Position numbers and translations under genes: made by a program. From NCBI GenBank assembly GCA_934385225.1, contig CAKRPQ010000094.1:1-7604 (forward strand): a stretch of 7,604 bases of DNA. The letters run 5' to 3'. Positions 1 through 5,798 of this stretch are shown here, in pieces. The notes beneath the pieces are model-generated. The model ran no database searches. It saw only the letters and a list, made by a program, of their open reading frames with translations, and was not told the origin of the DNA. Source of the DNA: an uncultured Eubacteriales bacterium. GTDB lineage: Bacteria > Bacillota > Clostridia > Oscillospirales > CAG-272. Position 1 is the first letter of the stretch. Each line of letters starts with the position of its first letter.

Positions 1-68
1 TTACACGGAGCGATCTCTCCGAGGGCGGGGCACTCTCTGAATCAGAAGTTGTCACCGAGGTGACGCGA

Positions 69-106
69 CCTGAATCTTACGCGTCTGCCAATTCCGCCAA
101 ACCCGC
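69..106 (-). tRNA. 5' half of a tRNA-Leu(CAG)-like gene; 3' half not recognised
   Basis: Read on the minus strand from 106, the sequence has a 5' acceptor strand GCGGGTT, the TG linker, a D-arm typical of tRNA-Leu (GCG stem, GGAATTGGCAGA-type loop, CGC), the 5' anticodon strand TAAGA and TTCAGG, giving anticodon CAG. After this point the expected 3' strand TCTTA is missing, and no GGTTCRA-type T-loop or AACCCGC acceptor strand occurs down to position 1, although a normal tRNA-Leu of about 85 nt would fit. The remainder contains hairpins: GTCACC/GGTGAC at 51-64 and CGGAG/CTCCG at 6-21. A CCCGC at 25-29 could pair with GCGGG and give an 82-nt tRNA-like RNA, but anticodon and T stems would then be poor. 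It may be intron-split, broken by an insertion, or a degenerate tRNA-like RNA. The identity of the 5' half is fairly sure; the status of the gene is not. Confidence 0.6.
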
Positions 107-126
107 AAATCAAATTTGTAATCACT

Positions 127-155
127 ATTATATCACATATTTTCGTAAAAATCAA
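127..155 (-). promoter_or_regulatory. SigA-type promoter of the tRNA-Leu-like gene
   Basis: On the minus strand TTGATT (150-155) is followed by a 17-nt spacer and TATAAT (127-132). Transcription would start near 120, about 13 nt before the tRNA 5' end at 106. A near-consensus promoter at this spacing suggests that the tRNA-like RNA is really transcribed. Confidence 0.7.
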
Positions 156-184
156 GAGGTTTGCGAAAATTAAATTCGATTTTT

Positions 185-230
185 GAAAAAACAAAAGCAA
201 AGAGACCGCATTTGCGGTCTCTTTGCTTTG
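185..230 (-). terminator. Rho-independent terminator of yqhQ
   Basis: A perfect 14-bp stem (197-210 with 213-226) has a 2-nt TT spacer between its arms, so the real loop is a little larger after the innermost pairs open. On the minus strand it is followed by TTTTGTTTTTT. It lies about 30 nt beyond the yqhQ stop codon and separates yqhQ from the downstream tRNA-like unit. Confidence 0.85.
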
Positions 231-256
231 TCTGCAATGCTGTTTAACACACAAAA

Positions 257-1264
257 TTACCAGTTGTCGGCGTTTTTGTCTTCGGGAATGACTTCATTAA
301 AGGCTGCGATTGCACATTCTATCATTCCGTCGTCGGGCTCGACTGTTGTGAGGTGTTGAAGCCAAATTCCGGGAGCGGAAATGATGCGCGTAAACAGGTT
401 GTCGCGTCTTCCCGCGAGCTTTATAAGCTCATAGCCGACCCCGACAGTAAGCGGGAGCAGAAGGAGCTTTATCACGGTTCGTCCGATTGCGGGAATTTCC
501 GCGGGAATGAACATTCCGATGATGATACCGACGAGAAGCATAAGTATCATGAACGACGTTCCGCATCTCGGGTGAAAACGCCTTTCTTTTCTGACGTTTT
601 CGACGGTCAGCTCGTGACCGTGTTCATAGCAGAAAATGGTTTTGTGTTCCGCACCGTGGTACATGAACGTGCGGTGAATGTCGTTCATTCTCGAAACGAG
701 CCACATATAGCCGACGAAGAGAACTATTCTGAAAACGCCCTCAAAAACGGAGCGGAGGTACCTGTTGCCATCGATAGACGGAACAGCTTTGCCGAGCCAT
801 GAGTAGAGCTGCGCGGGGAGCCACACGAAAAGGGCGATAGCAAGGAGAACGCCGAGAACACCGCTGACAGCCATAAGTATCTTCATACCGATGTCGCACG
901 ATTTTGAATCGTCCGTTTGCTTTTTTGCTTTTTTGCTTTCCTTTTTCGCTTTCTTTTCTTTTTCGGCTTCTGTTTCCTCCTCTTCGGGCATGGCGATTTC
1001 AGCTGATCTCATAAGGCATTTGTATCCCGTTTTCATTGAATCTATAAAACCGAAAACACCGCGTATTATCGGGAGCTTGAAGAATTTTCCCTTAAAAAGA
1101 GCCTGTGTTTCCCATGTTTCGAGAACGATTTCGCCGTTCGGATTGCGGACAGCCATGGCGGACTTTTCGGGGCCTCTCATCATAATTCCCTCTATAAGAG
1201 CCTGACCTCCGATAGATGTTTTTTTAGCGCAACCGCCGCATGCGTTTTCTTTATTTTTACTCAA
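257..1264 (-). CDS. yqhQ: DUF1385 family membrane protein YqhQ
   Basis: This 335-residue protein belongs to the DUF1385/YqhQ family, widespread in Firmicutes; its biochemical role is not established. Family signatures are visible: GGQALIEGIMMRGP at residues 19-32, HGAEHK at 203-208 and HPRCGT at 231-236. The conserved His, Glu and Cys residues in the last two motifs look like possible metal ligands, which is inference. Predicted membrane segments lie near 127-149, 175-192, 237-253 and 263-282. A very charged Glu/Lys-rich stretch at about 94-122 precedes the first of them. The start is TTG at 1262-1264, chosen because a strong AAGGAGTG ribosome binding site sits a few bases upstream and the family N-terminal motif follows. 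It is transcribed alone, with its own terminator. Family assignment is confident; the function is unknown. Confidence 0.9.
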   Translation of the reverse strand: MSKNKENACGGCAKKTSIGGQALIEGIMMRGPEKSAMAVRNPNGEIVLETWETQALFKGKFFKLPIIRGVFGFIDSMKTGYKCLMRSAEIAMPEEEETEAEKEKKAKKESKKAKKQTDDSKSCDIGMKILMAVSGVLGVLLAIALFVWLPAQLYSWLGKAVPSIDGNRYLRSVFEGVFRIVLFVGYMWLVSRMNDIHRTFMYHGAEHKTIFCYEHGHELTVENVRKERRFHPRCGTSFMILMLLVGIIIGMFIPAEIPAIGRTVIKLLLLPLTVGVGYELIKLAGRRDNLFTRIISAPGIWLQHLTTVEPDDGMIECAIAAFNEVIPEDKNADNW

Positions 1265-1291
1265 ATTATCACTCCTTTTTTATAATATATC

Positions 1292-1323
1292 ATTATATCT
1301 CATATATATTAACGAAATGTGAA
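1292..1323 (-). promoter_or_regulatory. Possible yqhQ promoter
   Basis: On the minus strand a perfect TATAAT (1292-1297) lies about 28 nt upstream of the TTG start. The best -35 match, TTCACA (1318-1323), is 20 nt away, longer than the usual 17. The -10 box is convincing; the -35 assignment is weak. Confidence 0.35.
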
Positions 1324-1399
1324 AAATAAAATACGAAACAGAAAACTTGAAATCTGCAGTAAATCGAAAAAATCGCAATCGGGATCGGTAATAAATGTG

Positions 1400-1428
1400 T
1401 TGACAAAAGTACGATTTTGTGCTATAAT
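1400..1428 (+). promoter_or_regulatory. Perfect consensus SigA promoter of the LRR gene
   Basis: TTGACA (1400-1405), a spacer of exactly 17 nt and TATAAT (1423-1428) match the housekeeping consensus completely. The predicted transcription start near 1435 gives a leader of about 85 nt. No operator-like inverted repeat covers it, which suggests strong, largely constitutive initiation. The preceding stretch 1324-1399 is AT-rich and shows no gene or other recognisable element. Confidence 0.9.
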
Positions 1429-1450
1429 ATAAGAGATGAATATTGTGAAG

Positions 1451-1482
1451 CGCCGAGGTGCCTAATTCGTGCCGAGTCGGTG
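1451..1482 (+). promoter_or_regulatory. Hairpin in the 5' leader of the LRR gene
   Basis: CGCCGA (1451-1456) pairs with TCGGTG (1477-1482), and GGTGC (1457-1461) pairs with GTGCC (1469-1473), with loop CTAATTC and a 3-nt GAG bulge. This gives 11 pairs, including some G-U. No T-run follows, so it is not a terminator. It matches no riboswitch class that I recognise. It could stabilise the mRNA or act as a regulatory leader. The pairing is seen; the role is inference. Confidence 0.45.
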
Positions 1483-1519
1483 TTATAAACGATTAAAAAA
1501 TTAAGCGGAGGAATAAAAG

Positions 1520-3244
1520 ATGGAACTGACTCTTGAAGAAGCAAAACGTTTGATGGCGTGGAGAAATGGAACCCTTCTTCTTTGGGGTAGACGTGATATA
1601 ACATCTCTCCCCGATGATCTAACCGTAAACGGCAATCTTAATTTGGCGGGCACATCGATAACATCTCTCCCCGATAATCTAACCGTAAGCGGCGATCTTG
1701 ATTTGTTTTGCACATCAATAACCTCGCTTCCCGATAGCCTAACAGTAGGCGGCGGTCTTCGTTTGAGCAACACGCAGATAACAAAGCTCCCTGACAACTT
1801 CACCGTAAATGGTGATCTGCATTTGTGGAAAACACCGATAACAAAGCTCCCCGACAACCTCACCGTAAACGGCAATCTTGATTTGAGTAACACAAAGATA
1901 ACCTCGCTTCCCGACAGCCTGACAGTAGGCGGTAGTCTTGATTTGAGTTACACAAAGATAAAAGCATTACCGAAAAACTTCACCGTAGGCGGTGATCTGG
2001 TTTTGTGTAATACACCGATAACCTCGCTTCCAGATAATTTAACAGTAAACGGTGAACTTAATTTGAATGAAACACCGATAGCGACGCTTCCGGAAAACCT
2101 CACCGTAAATGGTGATCTGCGTTTGTGGAGAACACCGATAACAAAGCTCCCCGATAGCCTGACAGTAGGCGGTAGTCTTGATTTGGTAGGAACACATATA
2201 GCGACGCTTCCCGATAATCTAACTGTAAACGGCTATCTTGATTTGAGTGGCACATTGATAGTAACCCTCCCCGATAGCCTATCAGTAGGTGGTAGTCTTG
2301 ATTTGGCGGGCACATCGATAACCTCGCTACCCGATAGCCTAACGGTAGGTAGAAGTCTTAATTTGGCGAGCACATCGATAACCTCGCTTCCCGACAACCT
2401 CACCGTAAACGGCAATCTCAATTTGAGTTGCACAAAGATAACCTCGCTTCCAGATGGTCTAAAAGTAGGCGAAAGCCTTAATTTGAGCTATACGCCGATA
2501 GCGACGTTGCCTGACAGCCTAACAGTAGGCGGTCGTCTTGATTTGAGCAACACGCCGATAACAAAGCTCCCTGACAACCTCACCGTAAATGGTGATCTGC
2601 GTTTGTGGAGAACACCGATAACAAAGCTTCCCGACAACCTCACCGTAAACGGCAATCTTGATTTGTATGGCACATCGATAACCTCGCTTCCCGACAGCCT
2701 GACAGTGGGCGGCAATCTCAATTTGAGTCAGACAAAGATAACCTCGCTTCCCGATGGTCTAAAAGTAGGCAAAAGCCTTAATTTGAAGTTTACGCCGATA
2801 GTGACGCTGCCTGACAGCCTAAATATAGATGGCGATCTTGAATTGGATTATACACAGATAGCGAAGCTACCCGATAATCTAACCGTAAACGGCAATCTAA
2901 ATTTGACCAGAGCACCGATAACCTCGCTTTCCGACAGCCTGACAGTGGGCGGCAATCTTTATTTGAATCAGACAAAGATAACCTCGCTTCCCGATAGTCT
3001 AAAAGTAGGCGAAAGCCTTAACTTGAGCTACACAGAGATAATCTCGCTTCCAGATAACCTCACCGTGAACGGCAATCTTGATTTGACCGCGTCAAAGAGG
3101 ATAACCGTATTACCTGAAAATCTCACCGTACACGGTGATCTGCTTCTGGACTATACATTGATAACAAAGCTCCCCGACAGCGCAACGGTAGACGGCAAGA
3201 TTTTTTCGCACGGCAGAGTTAAGCGCCCGAGAAAGAAAAAATGA
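1520..3244 (+). CDS. Leucine-rich repeat protein with 26 tandem 20-residue repeats
   Basis: This 574-residue protein consists of a 33-residue N-terminal cap, 26 repeats (residues 34-554) and a 20-residue basic tail ending in PRKKK. The repeat consensus is LTVxGxLxLxxTxITxLPDx, a short bacterial LRR in which Thr takes the place of the usual ladder Asn; it should fold as one curved solenoid. Twenty-five repeats have exactly 20 residues; repeat 25 has 21. No signal peptide, membrane segment or catalytic domain is seen, so it is probably a cytoplasmic binding protein. Similar repeats occur in uncharacterised bacterial and phage proteins, from memory. The start is fixed by GGAGG at 1507-1511, 8 nt before ATG. 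The gene stands alone between two minus-strand genes with its own promoter and terminator. One repeat (1621-1680) has 27 G+C of 60, lower than nusB-operon neighbours appear. The partner is unknown. Confidence 0.9.
   Translation: MELTLEEAKRLMAWRNGTLLLWGRRDITSLPDDLTVNGNLNLAGTSITSLPDNLTVSGDLDLFCTSITSLPDSLTVGGGLRLSNTQITKLPDNFTVNGDLHLWKTPITKLPDNLTVNGNLDLSNTKITSLPDSLTVGGSLDLSYTKIKALPKNFTVGGDLVLCNTPITSLPDNLTVNGELNLNETPIATLPENLTVNGDLRLWRTPITKLPDSLTVGGSLDLVGTHIATLPDNLTVNGYLDLSGTLIVTLPDSLSVGGSLDLAGTSITSLPDSLTVGRSLNLASTSITSLPDNLTVNGNLNLSCTKITSLPDGLKVGESLNLSYTPIATLPDSLTVGGRLDLSNTPITKLPDNLTVNGDLRLWRTPITKLPDNLTVNGNLDLYGTSITSLPDSLTVGGNLNLSQTKITSLPDGLKVGKSLNLKFTPIVTLPDSLNIDGDLELDYTQIAKLPDNLTVNGNLNLTRAPITSLSDSLTVGGNLYLNQTKITSLPDSLKVGESLNLSYTEIISLPDNLTVNGNLDLTASKRITVLPENLTVHGDLLLDYTLITKLPDSATVDGKIFSHGRVKRPRKKK
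1619..3181 (+). repeat. Tandem array of 26 in-frame 60-bp repeats
   Basis: The repeat unit is 60 nt, encoding 20 residues, and stays in register until repeat 25 (63 nt). Repeats 9 and 17 share about 50 consecutive identical nucleotides (from 2099 and 2579). The three-repeat block 1741-1920 differs from 2521-2700 at about 15 of 180 positions by hand count. Repeat pairs 14-15, 19-20 and 23-24 form a second family. The array therefore grew partly by duplication of multi-repeat blocks, and any change of copy number keeps the frame. Confidence 0.95.
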
Positions 3245-3246
3245 GT

Positions 3247-3291
3247 AAAAAAGGCAGTCCCAAAACATTGAGTTTTGGGGCTGCCCGTTTC
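3247..3291. terminator. Bidirectional rho-independent terminator between the convergent LRR and SGNH genes
   Basis: Two 14-nt arms (3253-3266 and 3272-3285) pair throughout, with one T-G wobble, around the loop ATTGA. On the plus strand the stem is followed by the moderately T-rich CGTTTCGTTT; on the minus strand by TTTTTT. It lies 8 nt after the LRR stop and about 35 nt after the stop of the convergent gene, so it can end both transcripts. Confidence 0.88.
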
Positions 3292-3319
3292 GTTTATATA
3301 AAGGTCAGACAGACGAAGT

Positions 3320-4273
3320 TCACGCAAGCGCGTGTCTTTTTATGTAGTCGAGAACGACGCCGAATCCCGTATCGTTAAGATTTATGCCGTTTCCGCCGTT
3401 GTCGTATTTTTTATCGAGACCGCCGCCCGCGTTTTTCAGAACGGACTGCGTATCAAGGTAGTGAACACCCGTATTTTCGGCGATTTCGAGTACCCAGCCG
3501 TTCGCCTTGTCGATGAGGTCGTTGTTCAGCTTGTCGGGATTCGAAAACGTCTCTGAATTTACGGGGAATATGGATTGCAGAATAATCTTTGTGTCGGGAG
3601 AAGCGTTTTTGACCGCCTCTACGAGTGCTGTGTACTGCTCTTTGAAGCCCTCCTCGTCAAGGAATGTCACTCCTTCGACGCCGAGCGTGATTACGAGGTA
3701 TTCGGGTTTAGCCTTTTCGGCTGCCTCCGCGATAGTCATTTCCTTTCCCGTATCGGGATAAACGATCTTCTTTTCGAGGATTTTGTTTAGCGAGAGCGAC
3801 GCCGAGGACGATGTCCAGACCTGCTTTGTGTTCTTGCCGCCCGCGAGCATTTTGTAGGCTTTCAGCCCGTATGTCGTCGAATCGCCGAGAAAGGTGAGCT
3901 TTTCGATATAGTCGTCGCCCGCGTCGTCCGTTTCGCCGAGAACCGTCGGCGACGCGGAAGGCTCGTCCGAGGAAGTTTCTGTTTCGCTTTCCGTGTCTGC
4001 TACCGTTTCCGCTTCGGTTTCGGGTACTTTTTCGGTGACGGGCGGCTCCGTATAGGTGTCGCTTTCTGTCTCCGTGTCGGTCGGCTGTGCGGTGCCGCTT
4101 TCCGAGTCGGCAAAAACGAATGTTTCCGCATTGTCACCGTTCGTTTTCGCGGGTGCGTCTCTTGTGATAAGGCTCACGAGCGTTACGGCAATCACGAAAA
4201 CGAGTGCAAGAGCGGCAATGACGCATATTATCTTTATAAAAAAGTTGTAGTCGAAATTTTCGTTGCTTTTCAT
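3320..4273 (-). CDS. Membrane-anchored SGNH-fold protein with altered catalytic residues
   Basis: From the ATG at 4271-4273 the product has 317 residues; the reading frame extends further upstream, but a GGAG site and the end of the preceding gene fix this start. Residues 11-37 form a membrane anchor, 38-120 a Thr/Glu/Ser-rich extracellular linker, and about 125-317 an SGNH/GDSL-hydrolase-like domain. The nucleophile block is present (FLGDSTTYG, Ser132), as are conserved stretches around TLG at 196-198 and IILQSIFPV at 230-238. The block III Asn is Glu200 (GVEG), and the C-terminal DxxH position reads NGIN (295-298), so the catalytic Asp and His appear to be Asn. If the alignment is right, the domain is probably not a normal esterase and may bind carbohydrate or cell wall. 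The preceding gene ends 1 nt before this start, so the two are translationally coupled. Confidence 0.82.
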   Translation of the reverse strand: MKSNENFDYNFFIKIICVIAALALVFVIAVTLVSLITRDAPAKTNGDNAETFVFADSESGTAQPTDTETESDTYTEPPVTEKVPETEAETVADTESETETSSDEPSASPTVLGETDDAGDDYIEKLTFLGDSTTYGLKAYKMLAGGKNTKQVWTSSSASLSLNKILEKKIVYPDTGKEMTIAEAAEKAKPEYLVITLGVEGVTFLDEEGFKEQYTALVEAVKNASPDTKIILQSIFPVNSETFSNPDKLNNDLIDKANGWVLEIAENTGVHYLDTQSVLKNAGGGLDKKYDNGGNGINLNDTGFGVVLDYIKRHALA

Positions 4274-4274
4274 T

Positions 4275-4658
4275 TTATTTCTCCGTTTTTTTGTGTTTCG
4301 ATGCCGCCGCGGCAATGACGAAAGAGGCGGTGTGCAGGACAAAAATCATACTTTCCGCGACGAGAACCGTTTTCCCGTTAAGCCCGTTCACGGCGGCGAG
4401 CATTACCGAGGTTGAGGCGACGGTGACGATGAGGTGCAGAACATATTTGAGCGCATACGCGATTTTTGCGTGCGCGAGAAGCACGCCGACAGCGGAAATA
4501 ATGAGGCACACCGCGAAAAGAGAAAAGGCTGTTTCGGGGAAAATGCCGTATTCGCGATCCTTTCCGACTGTCATAATGCCTATACAGATAAGCAGAATCG
4601 TGGCAGAGAACGCCGTGCAGGCGATAAACGCGATCTGCGACAGGATTTTTTTCTTCAT
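4275..4658 (-). CDS. Small four-helix membrane protein of unknown function
   Basis: This 127-residue protein starts MKKK and is mostly hydrophobic, with predicted membrane helices near residues 8-31, 43-62, 67-90 and 98-119 and a basic C-terminus (KHKKTEK). The helix order and the LHLIVT stretch in helix 3 recall DUF3021-type proteins, but the resemblance is weak and I do not assign the family. An AAAAAGG ribosome binding site lies 9 nt upstream of the ATG. Its TAA stop is separated by one base from the ATG of the SGNH-like gene, and the last codons contain that gene's ribosome binding site, so the two proteins are made together. It might assist or position the extracellular SGNH-like protein, which is inference from coupling only. 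Confidence 0.75.
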   Translation of the reverse strand: MKKKILSQIAFIACTAFSATILLICIGIMTVGKDREYGIFPETAFSLFAVCLIISAVGVLLAHAKIAYALKYVLHLIVTVASTSVMLAAVNGLNGKTVLVAESMIFVLHTASFVIAAAASKHKKTEK

Positions 4659-4692
4659 ATAATTTTACCTTTTTATAAAATGCTTTCTACAT

Positions 4693-4721
4693 ATAATAAC
4701 ATAAAAATCGGCGAATTTCAA
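4693..4721 (-). promoter_or_regulatory. SigA-type promoter of the membrane protein/SGNH operon
   Basis: On the minus strand TTGAAA (4716-4721), a 17-nt spacer and TATTAT (4693-4698) lie about 35 nt upstream of the membrane protein start. No clear terminator hairpin separates this from the upstream M23 gene, so read-through is also possible. Confidence 0.65.
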
Positions 4722-4753
4722 CATCTTTTTGTATTTTTTTATTGTCATACTTT

Positions 4754-5746
4754 TCAGTCGGGCGTTTCGGGATATACAAAAACGGTTTTTGCGCGTTTTT
4801 CTTTATCGCACAGAACGACCTCACTCCTGTTTTTCGCGAGGAACTGCGTGAAGGCGTAGACGTCTATCCAGATTTCGGAATTGCTGTCCTTTTGCGACGG
4901 GTCAAAGATGAGTTCAAGCCCGAAATGCAGATGTGGGATATTTATGTTGTTTGTATTTTCGCGTCGGCTGTAACCTGTCATGCCGAGGTATCCTATGACC
5001 TCGCCCGCGTTTACTATTTTGCCCTCGTACATATCGCAGAACGGGTGATCCTTGCGCAGGTGCGCGTAATAGTAATACCTCTTGCCGTCAAAACTGCGTA
5101 TTCCGATGCGCCAGCCGCCGAAATTGTTCCAGCCGAGAGCTTCGACCCTGCCGCTTTCGACGGCAATTATCGGTGTCCCGACGCTTCCGAGCATATCGTG
5201 ACCGAGATGCTCGCGCTTGTAGCCGTACGAACGCGAGTCGCCGAAGTCGGCGTAATCGTTGTAGTAGTAGCCCGCCGCAATCGGCGAGAAAAGGCGCAGA
5301 CCGTATTCTTCCGTCTCGCTGACGTTTCCGCTTTCGTCCGTCGTCACTTTTGTGTAGCTTCCGACAGCACCTCCGAGAGCGGCAGAGTATGCTTTTTCGT
5401 AGTAGTCGAAGAGCTTTTCGTTGCCCGAAAGCGTGCGGAGATCCTCTGACGTGTCGGCAAGGGACGTGACGGAGGACGTTTTGTACTTTTTGTATTCTCC
5501 GTAGTTTTTCGCCGAGACATATGCGAGAATTTCGATGAAGCGGCGGTGATTTTCCGAGCCGTATGTTTCGGTGTCGAGTGCGAGCGCGTCGGAAAGTGCC
5601 TTACTGCTCACGGAAAAATCAACCCATTTTATGAAGTCTCCCGAAACGGGAAGAGAAGAGACGCGTCTGCGTTTTACTCCTTCGCCGAATAGGACGGCGG
5701 AGAGCGCAAGAAAAAGAACTGTTACGGATAAGCATATTTTTTTCAT
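4754..5746 (-). CDS. Exported M23 (LytM-type) zinc metallopeptidase
   Basis: The product has 330 residues from the ATG at 5744-5746, chosen because GGAGG lies 7 nt upstream and a signal or anchor sequence (residues 1-21) follows at once; the longer in-frame start would place an odd 22-residue extension before it. The M23 peptidase domain spans about 150-300. All expected zinc and catalytic residues are visible: H180 and D184 in HLGHD, H229 in YAHL, and H272/H274 in PHLHFG. The family cleaves peptide bonds in peptidoglycan cross-links or stem peptides outside the membrane. Residues 35-130 resemble the N-terminal region of clostridial M23 proteins with the phrase FIKWVDF, also seen here. The gene is divergent from nusB and precedes other envelope-type genes on the same strand. 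An active enzyme is likely; the exact bond cleaved is unknown. Confidence 0.9.
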   Translation of the reverse strand: MKKICLSVTVLFLALSAVLFGEGVKRRRVSSLPVSGDFIKWVDFSVSSKALSDALALDTETYGSENHRRFIEILAYVSAKNYGEYKKYKTSSVTSLADTSEDLRTLSGNEKLFDYYEKAYSAALGGAVGSYTKVTTDESGNVSETEEYGLRLFSPIAAGYYYNDYADFGDSRSYGYKREHLGHDMLGSVGTPIIAVESGRVEALGWNNFGGWRIGIRSFDGKRYYYYAHLRKDHPFCDMYEGKIVNAGEVIGYLGMTGYSRRENTNNINIPHLHFGLELIFDPSQKDSNSEIWIDVYAFTQFLAKNRSEVVLCDKEKRAKTVFVYPETPD

Positions 5747-5760
5747 TTCACAGCCTCCGA

Positions 5761-5798
5761 AATATTCAAAAATATGTGAATATTCAAAAAAATATTCA
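5761..5798. repeat. Three AATATTCA copies in the M23/nusB divergent region
   Basis: AATATTCA occurs at 5761-5768, 5779-5786 and 5791-5798. The middle copy is part of the 10-bp palindrome TGAATATTCA (5777-5786). They lie just upstream of the M23 ribosome binding site and could include that gene's promoter or protein binding sites. The AT-rich background makes chance recurrence possible. I could not assign a clear M23 promoter. Confidence 0.4.

Noticed and set aside
1436..1465. A nine-codon upstream reading frame (MNIVKRRGA) at the predicted transcript start of the LRR leader.
   Set aside because: It begins at or within a base or two of the predicted transcription start, has no ribosome binding site, and such short frames are common by chance. 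It overlaps the hairpin, which explains the sequence better.
1469..1483. Resemblance of GTGCCGAGTCGGTG to the 3' hairpin of Cas9 tracrRNA.
   Set aside because: The local stem is weak (only three strong pairs before G-U pairs), there is no T-run terminator, no anti-repeat, no CRISPR array and no cas gene in the window.
1501..2975. Several long open frames opposite the LRR gene, up to 130 codons, with repeated peptides such as TVRLSGS.
   Set aside because: They are reverse-strand echoes of the 60-bp repeats: a frame free of stops in one repeat stays free in all. They lack ribosome binding sites and domain signatures.
1619..3181. Regular 60-bp periodicity considered as a CRISPR array or a minisatellite.
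   Set aside because: There are no constant-repeat/unique-spacer units; the variation is at defined codon positions of one uninterrupted reading frame with conserved LRR residues.
4700..4753. A terminator after the M23 gene in the T/A-rich stretch.
   Set aside because: A-runs and T-runs are present but I find no stable hairpin next to them.
4738..5449. A 235-codon plus-strand frame opposite the M23 peptidase.
   Set aside because: It is the complement of a gene with an intact M23 active site; its translation has no recognisable motif.
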